64,000 bases of DNA, from contig JACKMA010000001.1 in NCBI GenBank assembly GCA_024235635.1, positions 62,001 through 126,000 on the forward strand, read 5' to 3'. Within the stretch, counting starts at the first letter, position 1; every line of letters starts with the position of its first letter. Of this stretch, positions 9,230-16,360 are shown one piece after another. The notes beneath the pieces are model-generated. The model was not told the DNA's origin. It did not search any database and saw only the letters and a program-made list of their open reading frames with translations. The DNA is from Zoogloeaceae bacterium (GTDB taxonomy: Bacteria > Pseudomonadota > Gammaproteobacteria > Burkholderiales > Rhodocyclaceae). The position numbers were made by a program, and so were the translations under genes.

Positions 9230-9789
9230 TGGGTGATCTTCCACAACTGAAGGCATTCCCGATCACGGCCCATGCCGTCACGCTGAATGTGCTCACCTAC
9301 CTGATCGACGAGGCGGACCGCGGCACGGATAGCGCTCTGCTCGCCTACCTTCAACCCGAGGAACTCGACACGCTGCGCAACCTGCCGCTGCGCGACATCC
9401 TCAGGCTGACGGACCAGAATCGGCCGTTGCTGCACATCTCCATCGATTCCGCACAGCTGCGGCTCTGCCTTGCCCGCGTCCGTCTGCGAGAAGACATGGA
9501 GGCTGACCGCATGTGGTTCATCCGGCGCGGCACGCCGCACGTGCTGATGGAGGAACTCTACGGCACACCGATTCGCGAGTTCCGCGAGCTGCGCCGCATT
9601 GCGGGCATGAGCACCCGACCAGGTCGTCCCCGGGTCCTCAAGCCGGAACAGGTCCAGCATGTCCGCAAGTTCTGGCGTCAGCTGGGAAATCGCATGCCGC
9701 TTCCGAGCCGCTATCGCCACCTGGGGGAGGCCTTCACCGAGGACTCGATCGCCTCACTGTATGCCGCCCTCCACGACGCGCGCGACTGA
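9226..9789 (+). CDS. DUF2857 family protein of the integrative element
   Basis: A 187-aa protein translated from an ATGA overlap with parB. It matches the DUF2857 protein that follows parB in PFGI-1/SPI-7-type elements. It is rich in Leu and Arg, with an apparent helix-turn-helix in the C-terminal half (MEELYGTPIREFRELRRIAGM). That is consistent with a regulator of the element resembling FlhC-type proteins, though this similarity is from memory and weak. No enzymatic motif is visible. Confidence 0.75.
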   Translation: MMGDLPQLKAFPITAHAVTLNVLTYLIDEADRGTDSALLAYLQPEELDTLRNLPLRDILRLTDQNRPLLHISIDSAQLRLCLARVRLREDMEADRMWFIRRGTPHVLMEELYGTPIREFRELRRIAGMSTRPGRPRVLKPEQVQHVRKFWRQLGNRMPLPSRYRHLGEAFTEDSIASLYAALHDARD

Positions 9790-9802
9790 GCGAGGAGTGG
9801 AC

Positions 9803-10234
9803 ATGATCTTGTCGAATTGCCCCGTGATCGAACCGGAGGAGCTGCTCGAGGCCTTCGATGAGCCGCTCGTGATCCCACGCGCCTACGTCCCACTCACAGG
9901 CGGCATCGCGCCGGCCTTGTTGCTCAGTGCCTTGGTCACGCTGACCCAGGATCTCGAGGACCAGGCGCAGTTGCCGCCGGGCGAGCGGGGCTGGCTCATT
10001 CTTAGCCGAATCCAATGGCAGTCCCTCACGTCGCTCACACGTTATGAGCAGGAGGCGGCACGCAGGGCGCTGGCGAGACGCGGCTTCATCGATCAGAAGC
10101 GCGTCGGAATGCCGGCCCGCCTCGCGATCCTGCTGCGCCCTGGGGTGGTGGCCGACGCCTTGCGCCAGCAGGCCAGAAGCACGTACGGCGCCTATGTTCG
10201 CGCACGCCGACCGATCGAGCATGTCCGAGGATAG
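9803..10234 (+). CDS. small winged-helix protein related to the element's replication protein
   Basis: A 143-aa protein from ATG 9803 with a good GAGGAG site. Its core contains LTGGIAPALLLSALV, a helix-turn-helix (SRIQWQSLTSLTRYEQEAARRAL) and GFIDQKRVGMPARLAILL. Each block has a counterpart in the N-terminal module of the next gene (SGGVTPALMLSQAL, an ETALSRHEQESARKRL helix, RRRGMPARMWFRV). It is therefore a stand-alone copy of the same winged-helix module, probably DNA binding. It overlaps the next gene by 14 bp. Function is inferred only from this relation: regulator of, or partner in, replication of the element. Confidence 0.7.
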   Translation: MILSNCPVIEPEELLEAFDEPLVIPRAYVPLTGGIAPALLLSALVTLTQDLEDQAQLPPGERGWLILSRIQWQSLTSLTRYEQEAARRALARRGFIDQKRVGMPARLAILLRPGVVADALRQQARSTYGAYVRARRPIEHVRG

Positions 10235-11732
10235 CCACCGCCGCCGACAGTCCACGCCACCGCACGGCGATCGGGCGGCCGTCGACATGCGTGCTTCTCT
10301 CGGCGTCGTCCTGTCGCTGCTCGGGCGCGGCACCCTTGCCTATCACCCGAGACTGGTCGGCATCTCCGGCGGTGTGACGCCCGCCCTGATGCTGTCGCAG
10401 GCCCTGTACTGGACGCGCATCCTCGCCCAGCAGGGCGACGATCGAGACGGTTGGTTCTGGAAGACCCGCGAAGAATGGCGTGCCGAGACGGCGCTCTCGC
10501 GCCACGAACAGGAGAGCGCGCGCAAGCGACTGGCGCGTCATGCGTTCTGGCAGCAGCGCCGGCGTGGCATGCCGGCACGCATGTGGTTCAGGGTCGATCT
10601 CGACGCATTGGCATATGCCATCGACGCCGCCTATTGCGGTCGATGGGACTGGCAGGATCAGACCCGACTGCTCAATCTGCTCGGGCGACCATTGGTGGTC
10701 TATCGCTCGCTCGCAGATGCCTGCGGCTCGGTTACGGCGGCCATCCTGCTCTCCCGCCTGCTGCACGAACTGCGCGCCAGCGAGCGGCGCAGCCATCTGG
10801 CGGCAGCGTGCAGCGCGCCGATGTGGAGCCAGGCCTGGCATGCCCTTTCGCCACGCGAAATGATGGCGGCGACCGGGCTGACCAAGGCGGAGTTCTACCA
10901 TGCGCGCAGCACGCTCCGGCAGGCCGCCTACGTCCATGATCGCCTCGAAGGTGTGCCGCCGCGTGCGTTGTGGCGACTCGACGCCGACCGCATCGCCGCG
11001 TCCCTGCGGACCCTGATCGAGGTCACCGAAGGGACTGAGATCACCCCGCAAACCCGCGTGGTTGATCAGTTGGCCGGAATCCGGACAAAAGAATGCGGAT
11101 ATCAGCCAACAAAGATTCCGGAATCCGGCCAACTGGAATTCTCGATTCCGGCCAACTTGATGGCTGGATTCCGGACGCCCAGTTGGCCGGAATCCGGAAT
11201 TTCATATATGGGGTTGACTACAGTAAACCAGAGTACTTCAACTACACCTCCCCCTACCCCCTCCGGCGATCCCGGCCCATTCGATGCTGCAAACGCCGAA
11301 GGGGTCGTTGGATTCGATGACGCGTTGATCTGGCCCAAGACCGGGATCCTGCCCGGCGAGCGGTCGCTCGCCACGGCACTGCTCTCGCCGGTTGCCGATC
11401 AGGCCCAAACGCTGGTCGACGAACTGGCTGGCCAGATGGCGAAGGGAATCATTCGCGAACCCCTGGCCTACCTGCGCAAGCTGGTCGAGCAAGCCAGGCA
11501 AGGCCAGTTCATCCCGCTCGTCGCCACACGTGTCGCCGCGCAACGGGATCGCCTCGCCGCGCTCGAGTCACGTCGCCAGAGCGCGGCGCAGCCGCGCATC
11601 GAGTCCCTGTCCGAACTGTCCGCAGCCCAACGCGAAGCGCGTCGCCTGAGTCTTCGGCCCTACGGCCAAGGACCGGCGGCAGGCAGGCGCTTCGTTTCAA
11701 CAACTTCGCAGCATGACGAGATGAACTCATGA
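10221..11732 (+). CDS. STY4528-type island replication protein
   Basis: A 503-aa protein resembling the STY4528 'pathogenicity island replication protein' of SPI-7-like elements. It has two tandem copies of a winged-helix module: residues about 35-140, with TPALMLSQAL and RHEQESARKRLAR, and about 160-260, with TAAILLSRLL and TKAEFYHARSTLRQ. Repeated winged-helix domains are typical of plasmid initiators. A Ser/Thr/Pro-rich linker (residues about 280-370) and a helical C-terminal domain follow. Start ATG 10221 keeps the overlap with the previous gene to 14 bp; ATG 10287 is an alternative. The linker DNA contains iteron-like repeats in different reading frames. It ends in an ATGA overlap with the next gene. 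Confidence 0.75.
   Translation: MSEDSHRRRQSTPPHGDRAAVDMRASLGVVLSLLGRGTLAYHPRLVGISGGVTPALMLSQALYWTRILAQQGDDRDGWFWKTREEWRAETALSRHEQESARKRLARHAFWQQRRRGMPARMWFRVDLDALAYAIDAAYCGRWDWQDQTRLLNLLGRPLVVYRSLADACGSVTAAILLSRLLHELRASERRSHLAAACSAPMWSQAWHALSPREMMAATGLTKAEFYHARSTLRQAAYVHDRLEGVPPRALWRLDADRIAASLRTLIEVTEGTEITPQTRVVDQLAGIRTKECGYQPTKIPESGQLEFSIPANLMAGFRTPSWPESGISYMGLTTVNQSTSTTPPPTPSGDPGPFDAANAEGVVGFDDALIWPKTGILPGERSLATALLSPVADQAQTLVDELAGQMAKGIIREPLAYLRKLVEQARQGQFIPLVATRVAAQRDRLAALESRRQSAAQPRIESLSELSAAQREARRLSLRPYGQGPAAGRRFVSTTSQHDEMNS
11068..11198. repeat. iteron-like repeat cluster inside the replication gene
   Basis: An 18-bp sequence, AGTTGGCCGGAATCCGGA, occurs exactly twice in direct orientation (11068-11085 and 11181-11198). 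Inverted, shortened or one-mismatch copies lie between (11115-11134 and 11144-11157), plus an extra GGATTCCGGA at 11166-11175. The direct copies fall in different reading frames (QLAGIR versus SWPESG), so the DNA rather than the protein appears conserved. A T- and A-richer stretch follows directly (11196-11260). Iterons next to an A/T-rich segment are the usual form of a plasmid-type replication origin; an origin here is inference. Confidence 0.55.
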
Positions 11733-12721
11733 CCAACGACCAACCATCCAAGCGCCGTGCCCAGGCAGCTGCTGCTCCGGAACCCTTCGATCCCGTCGCC
11801 GCACGACCCCGCATCCAGCATTTGCTCGACGCCGACGATCCGGACATCAACGATCCGGAGTTCGCTCTGTTCGCGCGCTACGAGAAGTGGCAGCGGGAAG
11901 AGTGGCGCAAGCGCTCCGACTACAGGAGCGCGCTCGGCGCCGATGCGGACGTCCCGATGCAGGATGCGCAGCGCATGTGGGACATCGGACGACTCGAGTC
12001 CGAATCCACCGATTTCATGCTCATCCACACCAAGGAAGCGCTGCGCCTGTTCATCGGCCGAGGTGCGGATCCGGACGGCAAGGTCGCGCGGATTCCGGGT
12101 GCCAAGAGCGTCGGCTCGTCCTTGCGCGCGCTCTGGATCGCCTCGGGTCACGACAACCCGTACGCAGACTGGGCGCTCCTGATGGCCGAACAGGCGATCG
12201 GAGAGCGCATGAAGGCCCTCGAGGCGGCCCAGGGAAAGGTGCTCGAACGCCTGAAGGCGCTGGAAGGCAAGGGGCTGCACCTGTCTCTGCTGCGTTCGCA
12301 AAACCCCGCCAAGCTCGAACTCGGATTCAGGAGCCCGTACGGCTTTCTGGTGGCCCAGTTGGTGGTGAGCTTCGACCAGTACGTGCGGGCGATCAAGACG
12401 CTGCAAGCGCGAGACCTGATGGGCGCCGACGAAGTGCGCGCGGAACTGCGCGCACAGTTGCGGCCGCTGCGCGCACTGTTCGACCAGACCCTGCGCCAGC
12501 AGTCGCTGCTTCAGCGGCCCGCATTCGCGCACATCAAGCGTTCCGACTTCGGTTCGTCCAGCCTGGAAGCGCGTCAGCGGGTCGCCGAACTGGCCGAGCG
12601 CTGGCCGGGTTTGCCTGAACCAGTCCTGAGCGGCGACTTGCTTCCCCGCCACGCCAGGCGTGGGCAAACGCAACCTGGGCCAGTCGAATCCGATGAAGCC
12701 GACGATGGCGGTCTGCTGTGA
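11729..12721 (+). CDS. integrating element protein, TIGR03761 (PFL_4669) family
   Basis: A 330-aa protein translated from an ATGA overlap with the replication gene. It matches the TIGR03761 family found only in PFGI-1-class integrative elements, always close to ssb and the DUF3158 gene. Sequence features are a charged N terminus, a helical middle with a segment LGFRSPYGFLVAQLVVSFDQYVRAIKT, and a basic C-terminal tail. No catalytic motif is visible and its role in the element is unknown; proximity to SSB suggests single-stranded DNA handling. Confidence 0.75.
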   Translation: MTNDQPSKRRAQAAAAPEPFDPVAARPRIQHLLDADDPDINDPEFALFARYEKWQREEWRKRSDYRSALGADADVPMQDAQRMWDIGRLESESTDFMLIHTKEALRLFIGRGADPDGKVARIPGAKSVGSSLRALWIASGHDNPYADWALLMAEQAIGERMKALEAAQGKVLERLKALEGKGLHLSLLRSQNPAKLELGFRSPYGFLVAQLVVSFDQYVRAIKTLQARDLMGADEVRAELRAQLRPLRALFDQTLRQQSLLQRPAFAHIKRSDFGSSSLEARQRVAELAERWPGLPEPVLSGDLLPRHARRGQTQPGPVESDEADDGGLL

Positions 12722-12730
12722 CAACCCGGC

Positions 12731-12884
12731 GTTTAACGGCTAAACACTCGGCCAGTCCGAATGCAGCGCGTCAGCGCCTCGCGATGGTGATCGACGGCCG
12801 TTTAACCGTTAAACGCCGGCGAGGACTGTCGAACTCGCAGACCAGAGCAGCACGTGGCACTTGGGGCCTGTTTAACCGGTAAAC
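12731..12884. promoter_or_regulatory. three KorB/ParB-operator-like palindromes, about 70 bp apart
   Basis: Three 15-bp palindromic sites of the form GTTTAAC-S-NNTAAAC lie at 12731-12745 (core TTTAACGGCTAAA), 12800-12814 (TTTAACCGTTAAA, perfectly symmetrical) and 12870-12884 (TTTAACCGGTAAA). Centres are 69 and 70 bp apart. The 13-bp core resembles the KorB operator of IncP plasmids (TTTAGCSGCTAAA), and KorB is a ParB-family protein. They fill the only substantial gap in the element's gene block. Likely role: binding sites for the element's ParB, acting in partition (parS-like) and/or control of the downstream DUF3158-ssb genes. Confidence 0.6.
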
Positions 12885-12910
12885 ACGGATATCGATGAAC
12901 TGCGATTCGC

Positions 12911-12940
12911 CCTTACAAGGCCGTAAGGCCAAGGGCCTTA
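12911..12940 (+). promoter_or_regulatory. leader with two mutually exclusive hairpins before DUF3158
   Basis: CCTTAC (12911-12916) can pair with GTAAGG (12923-12928). Alternatively TAAGGCC (12924-12930) can pair with GGCCTTA (12934-12940). The two stems share TAAGG, so only one can form. The second stem ends where the AAGGA ribosome binding site of the next gene begins. This geometry suits translational control or attenuation, but no trigger is identified. Confidence 0.35.
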
Positions 12941-12951
12941 AAGGATAGGTG

Positions 12952-13416
12952 ATGCGATCAAGTGTGCGCCTGATCGTCCCTGATGTACCCGACCGTGACC
13001 TGCTCCAGCAGGGCACGCTTCTCCGTCGAACGCGTCTCGAGTACCTGTCGACGCTTCGTTCGATCGAGGAGCGCATGCGGGAGTTGTCCCGGCAGAGCCG
13101 TGAATTGCCGGGGGGATATCCGACGCTGGTGGTCCAGCGCCGGCTCGACAGCGGTTCGAGCGCATTGCGCTGGTTCTCCCACGGCCACCGCATGCTGAGT
13201 GAGGAGCGCTTCCTCGCCAGCGTCCATGGCTACGCCCCGGCGCCGCGGGCGTGGATTCTTGCATCCCATCTTCAATCGCGCTGGCTCAACAGCCATGCGC
13301 GCGTGTGTCGCCTCCTCGCGGAGGAGTATTCCGCGTTGGCCGAAGTTCTGGCCAAGTCATCCAGTCCTGTAGTCCTGACCGATTGTTCCAGTTCAGGAGG
13401 ATTGCATCATGGGTAA
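12952..13416 (+). CDS. DUF3158 family integrative element protein
   Basis: A 154-aa basic, helical protein at the place where DUF3158 proteins occur in PFGI-1/SPI-7-type elements, between the TIGR03761 gene and ssb. The visible pattern is a helical N-terminal half with many Arg and Glu residues and a Trp-containing second half (RWFSHGHRML, PRAWILASHLQSRWL). ATG 12952 is preferred over GTG 12949 because AAGGA stands at a normal distance from it. It overlaps ssb by 8 bp. Function is unknown. Confidence 0.7.
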   Translation: MRSSVRLIVPDVPDRDLLQQGTLLRRTRLEYLSTLRSIEERMRELSRQSRELPGGYPTLVVQRRLDSGSSALRWFSHGHRMLSEERFLASVHGYAPAPRAWILASHLQSRWLNSHARVCRLLAEEYSALAEVLAKSSSPVVLTDCSSSGGLHHG

Positions 13417-13810
13417 TCGTATCGAGATCGACGGCAACCTGGGGCAGGACCCCAGTCTTGACACGCCCGAAGTGGGCGGCGAAACGCGGCAGGTCTGCAA
13501 CCTGCGCATCTACGCGCCGAACTGGCGCCTGGACAAGGAGTCCGGGGAGTACAGCGAGCAAGGAGGATTCTGGATCACGGGTTCCGTCTGGGGGCCGCAG
13601 GCAGAGGCCTGCCATCGGCTGCTGAAGAAGGGCAATCGGGTGCGAGTTGTTGGCCGACTGCGCGAGGATCAGTGGACCGATCGCGAATCGGGTGACGAAA
13701 TGTCGGCCCTGCGGCTGGTGATCGATGAAGTGAGCTTGCCGGTCGGGCGGGTGGACTCGGTCGCCTTTCAGGCACGGAGGCATGCGCCCGATGGAGCGCC
13801 CACACGTTGA
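13409..13810 (+). CDS. ssb: single-stranded DNA-binding protein of the integrative element
   Basis: A 133-aa OB-fold protein of SSB type, beginning NRIEIDGNLGQDPSL with later FWITGSVWGPQAEACHRLLKKGNRVRVVGRL. That string matches the conserved wxxVxxfGklAE-LkKGdrV-V-G region of SSB. It is shorter than chromosomal SSB and lacks the acidic C-terminal tail that recruits partner proteins, which suggests a specialised element-borne variant. A strong CAGGAGG site precedes the ATG. In related elements a topoisomerase III gene (topB) usually follows; here it is missing and the excisionase/integrase region comes next. Confidence 0.8.
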   Translation: MGNRIEIDGNLGQDPSLDTPEVGGETRQVCNLRIYAPNWRLDKESGEYSEQGGFWITGSVWGPQAEACHRLLKKGNRVRVVGRLREDQWTDRESGDEMSALRLVIDEVSLPVGRVDSVAFQARRHAPDGAPTR

Positions 13811-13905
13811 TCGAAGTGCGACGGTACGGGCGGCATGTTCCGCTCGCACCGCCGAGTACCACTTCGGCGCGCAACGAAATCGACACGACGGAATCTGAGG
13901 CGAAG

Positions 13906-14226
13906 ATGGACACGAAAGAAACCTACTCGACCACCGAGGCCGCCGAGTATCTGAATACATCGGTTACCAGCCTTGAGGAACTGATCGCCGCAGGCGAGTT
14001 GCCGGCGGCTAAGATCGGCAAGGCCTACGTGTTGCAGGTAGCGGCGCTACGTGACTATCTGCGTGCTGAGACTGAGCGCCAAACGGCCGAGCGCAGGGAA
14101 CATGCGCGGCGGGTTGCTTCGGGGGAGATGGCTCGCTCTGAACGGCCAGCGGTAATGACCGCCGCTGGTGCCGCACGGGCTCGGTACGGTAGACGTAGCA
14201 AATTGCCCGCACTTCCGAACCCGTAG
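13906..14226 (+). CDS. excisionase-like helix-turn-helix protein
   Basis: A 106-aa protein with a MerR/excisionase-type winged helix near the N terminus: YSTTEAAEYLNTSVTSLEELIAAGELPAAKIGKAY, a typical HTH_17 pattern. A highly charged Arg/Glu-rich helix and a basic tail follow. Start ATG 13906 is chosen because GAGG lies 6 bp upstream and the domain starts directly after it; the frame is open to 13807 without domain character. It stands tail to tail with the integrase gene, 5 bp apart. Likely role: directionality factor (Xis) for integrase or regulator of its gene. An antitoxin-like function cannot be excluded. Confidence 0.7.
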   Translation: MDTKETYSTTEAAEYLNTSVTSLEELIAAGELPAAKIGKAYVLQVAALRDYLRAETERQTAERREHARRVASGEMARSERPAVMTAAGAARARYGRRSKLPALPNP

Positions 14227-14231
14227 TCCGC

Positions 14232-15338
14232 CTACCAAAGTCGATCCGCGAACACGCCAGCTCTAAGATTCATGTAGCGATCGTGGGCCCTCTGGCTCAT
14301 GTGCCCGACCATCTTTCGGATCACAGCCGACTCCAATGTTGTCCGTTCGTACATCCGAGAAATCGCCTCGTGGCGAAGGTCATGAAACTTTAGGTCCGGG
14401 CAATCGGCGGCCTCGAAGATCCTCCCGAACTGCATCGACAGCCGTGCCGTCGTGAGTTCAAGCGAGGCTCCCTGCCACCATGGAAAGACGAGACCTAGAC
14501 GCTCGCCAACGAACTTTCCGAGCACATCGTGTGCCACTGAGGTCATCGGCACCTGCCTCTTGCTACCGTTCTTTGTCTTGTCAAGAAATATCGTCCGCCG
14601 ATCGAAGTCGATCTGCGTCACATCAAGCGTATACATCTCCCGCAATCGCATCGCGGACTCGAGCGCCAAGTCGAATATCACCAAGAGCGCGTCAGCGTGA
14701 CGAAGAGACAACGCCCTTAGCCGCCCCCTTGGCACAGCTCCAGCGAGGACTGCGCGGATACGCTCTTCCTCTCCGTCCTGGAGGCGCCGGTCACGTTCGA
14801 CATCCTCGCGCTTCCGACCTCCAGCGAGCTCCGCCTCACGTCCGTCGACCTCCGTGTAGGTGGCATAGCCTTTCGGCAACGAGCGCAGCGGATTTCCTGG
14901 GAACTGCTCTGGGTGGCGCCGTGAAAGCCAATCCAGGCATCGTGCCAAGGCGCCGACGTGATGTCTGATCGTAGATGGTGCGAGTGAGTGCATTCGCTTC
15001 ATCTCGGAAACCCAGCGCTCCGCCCATGCGTAGTCGATTGCTGAGATGCGGTCCGCGCCACGACGGACAATGATCAAGTCCAGGAGTTGCTCATCGGACC
15101 TTGGAATCGCGACTCGCTGCCTGTACTCGCGGACCGCATCAGACAACATGATCAGCCCACCACCACTCTTCCGGAATTCGTCGGGGACATACCCACGATC
15201 GAGTAAGGCTTCAAGGCGCTTGCAGTAGGCATCCCCCTCCGCCTCGTCAGCGAAGGTCAGGTACAACGGGCGGGGCAACAAGCCCTTGCGCCGAACGACG
15301 AACTCCCAGGAGCTCTTCCGCTTCCGCTTTGCCGGCAT
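14232..15338 (-). CDS. int: tyrosine site-specific integrase
   Basis: A 368-aa phage/ICE-type tyrosine recombinase. The C-terminal catalytic domain shows all key residues: Arg in ESAMRLREM, Lys in DKTKNGSKRQ, His-x-x-Arg in FHDLRHEA, His in GHMS and the Tyr nucleophile in HDRYMNL. The N-terminal 60 residues form an arm-binding-like domain and the middle (ERWVSEMKRMHSLAPSTIRHHVGAL) a core-binding SAM-like domain. ATG 15338 is favoured over ATG 15344 because GGGAG lies at a normal distance from it. The 5' end faces tRNA-Cys only 145 bp away, the usual arrangement for an integrase that targets the 3' end of a tRNA gene. Confidence 0.93.
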   Translation of the reverse strand: MPAKRKRKSSWEFVVRRKGLLPRPLYLTFADEAEGDAYCKRLEALLDRGYVPDEFRKSGGGLIMLSDAVREYRQRVAIPRSDEQLLDLIIVRRGADRISAIDYAWAERWVSEMKRMHSLAPSTIRHHVGALARCLDWLSRRHPEQFPGNPLRSLPKGYATYTEVDGREAELAGGRKREDVERDRRLQDGEEERIRAVLAGAVPRGRLRALSLRHADALLVIFDLALESAMRLREMYTLDVTQIDFDRRTIFLDKTKNGSKRQVPMTSVAHDVLGKFVGERLGLVFPWWQGASLELTTARLSMQFGRIFEAADCPDLKFHDLRHEAISRMYERTTLESAVIRKMVGHMSQRAHDRYMNLRAGVFADRLW

Positions 15339-15351
15339 CTGCATCTCCCGT

Positions 15352-15422
15352 TATCGGCAAAACTTCATGATAACGAGTGGTTTTGCCGTGTTTCCGGAGT
15401 GGCATTATGCCGCTTTATGCCG
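15352..15422. promoter_or_regulatory. integrase upstream region with inverted and direct repeats
   Basis: Between integrase and tRNA-Cys lies an inverted repeat CGGCAAAAC (15355-15363) / GTTTTGCCG (15380-15388). Two direct TTATGCCG copies follow (15405-15412 and 15415-15422), the DNA being richer in A/T than its surroundings. Such repeats next to an integrase gene are typical of arm-type integrase or Xis binding sites or an int operator. The assignment is by position only. Confidence 0.4.
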
Positions 15423-15444
15423 ATTAACTGGGGCTTTTTGCAAC

Positions 15445-15467
15445 AAAAAAGCCCGCAAAAGCGGGCT
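15445..15467 (-). terminator. intrinsic terminator after tRNA-Cys
   Basis: Read on the minus strand, a 7-bp GC stem (AGCCCGC / GCGGGCT with a TTTT loop) is followed by a run of six T. It lies directly downstream of tRNA-Cys and ends the pgsA-tRNA transcript. It is also the boundary zone between chromosome and integrative element. Confidence 0.8.
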
Positions 15468-15483
15468 AAGTCGTTGAATTTGT

Positions 15484-15557
15484 TGGAGGCGCGACTCGGA
15501 ATCGAACCGGGGTACACGGCTTTGCAGGCCGCTGCATAACCACTCTGCCATCGCGCC
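15484..15557 (-). tRNA. tRNA-Cys (GCA)
   Basis: A 74-nt cloverleaf with the CCA end encoded. The acceptor strand GGCGCGA pairs with TCGCGCC, the anticodon loop CTGCAAA carries GCA, and the T arm contains GGTTCGATTCC. It follows tRNA-Gly on the same strand. Its 3' half faces the integrase gene and is the probable integration site of the element (attR-type junction); the duplicated 3' end expected at the other junction was not found in this window. Confidence 0.95.
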
Positions 15558-15603
15558 GTATCGGACGGGTCGGTCTACGCCGGACCGCTCGAGAACGGTA
15601 ACC

Positions 15604-15632
15604 AAAAGGGGAAAGCAGCGCTTTCCCCTTTT
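15604..15632. terminator. long perfect hairpin between tRNA-Gly and tRNA-Cys
   Basis: A 13-bp perfect inverted repeat (AAAAGGGGAAAGC / GCTTTCCCCTTTT, 3-nt loop) lies in the 82-bp tRNA spacer. It has terminator form in both directions, with a T-run at the end of either strand's stem. It could partially terminate the transcript or serve as a processing site between the two tRNAs. Confidence 0.5.
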
Positions 15633-15639
15633 GCAAATC

Positions 15640-15715
15640 TGGAGCGGGAAACGAGTCTCGAACTCGCGACCTCAACCTTGGCAAGGTTGCGCTCTACCAA
15701 CTGAGCTATTCCCGC
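15640..15715 (-). tRNA. tRNA-Gly (GCC)
   Basis: A 76-nt cloverleaf including CCA. The acceptor is GCGGGAA with TTCCCGC, the D arm contains AGCTCAGTTGG, the anticodon GCC sits in the loop TTGCCAA, and the T arm has GTTCGAGAC. It lies 38 bp downstream of pgsA on the same strand, an arrangement common in betaproteobacteria. Confidence 0.95.
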
Positions 15716-15753
15716 AAAAGAGGCAGCAATTGTAGTTGGTGATCCACACTCAG

Positions 15754-16335
15754 TCAAGTCGTTCGACCACCGCCCGCCTTCAGGATCGGTGCCGCCCGGT
15801 GCAGGTAGTAGCCCATCGACCACAGCGTCAACCCGGCGGCGATCCAGATCAGGATGGTACCCAGCAGCCGGGTACCGACGCCGAGCAGCGGCGCATTGTA
15901 GAGGAGCAGCGGGATCGCGGTCATCTGCGCGGCAGTCTTCAACTTGCCGACGAAGGCGACGGCGACGTTGGCCGACTTCCCGAGCTGTGCCATCCATTCC
16001 CGGAGCGCCGAAATGGTGATCTCGCGGCCGATGATGATGACCGCCAGAATCGCGTCGAGCCGGTCGAGCTGCACCAGCACGATCAACGCCGCGGCGACCA
16101 TCAGTTTGTCTGCGACCGGGTCGAGGAAGGCGCCGAAGGGTGAGGTCTGCCCGAGGCTGCGGGCGAGATAGCCGTCGAACCAGTCGGTGACCGCGGCGGC
16201 AACAAACACCCCGGCGGCGAGCAAATTGCGCTCGGCGCCGTTCAGCCAGTCGGTTGGCAGGTAGAACACGCCGACGACGATGGGTATCAATGCGATGCGC
16301 ATCCACGTCAGGGTGTTGGGAATGTTGACTGGCAT
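15754..16335 (-). CDS. pgsA: CDP-diacylglycerol-glycerol-3-phosphate 3-phosphatidyltransferase
   Basis: A 193-aa multi-pass membrane enzyme making phosphatidylglycerophosphate, the first committed step to phosphatidylglycerol and cardiolipin. The CDP-alcohol phosphotransferase motif D-G-x2-A-R-x8-G-x3-D-x3-D is complete in the stretch WFDGYLARSLGQTSPFGAFLDPVADK. Several hydrophobic helices follow. The start at 16335 (MPVNIPNTLTWMRI) matches the family's usual N terminus; the frame is open upstream without protein character. It is 25 bp downstream of uvrC and upstream of the two tRNA genes, probably one transcript. Confidence 0.95.
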   Translation of the reverse strand: MPVNIPNTLTWMRIALIPIVVGVFYLPTDWLNGAERNLLAAGVFVAAAVTDWFDGYLARSLGQTSPFGAFLDPVADKLMVAAALIVLVQLDRLDAILAVIIIGREITISALREWMAQLGKSANVAVAFVGKLKTAAQMTAIPLLLYNAPLLGVGTRLLGTILIWIAAGLTLWSMGYYLHRAAPILKAGGGRTT

Positions 16336-16360
16336 TGCTGAGGCGCCCGGCGCCGCCGAT

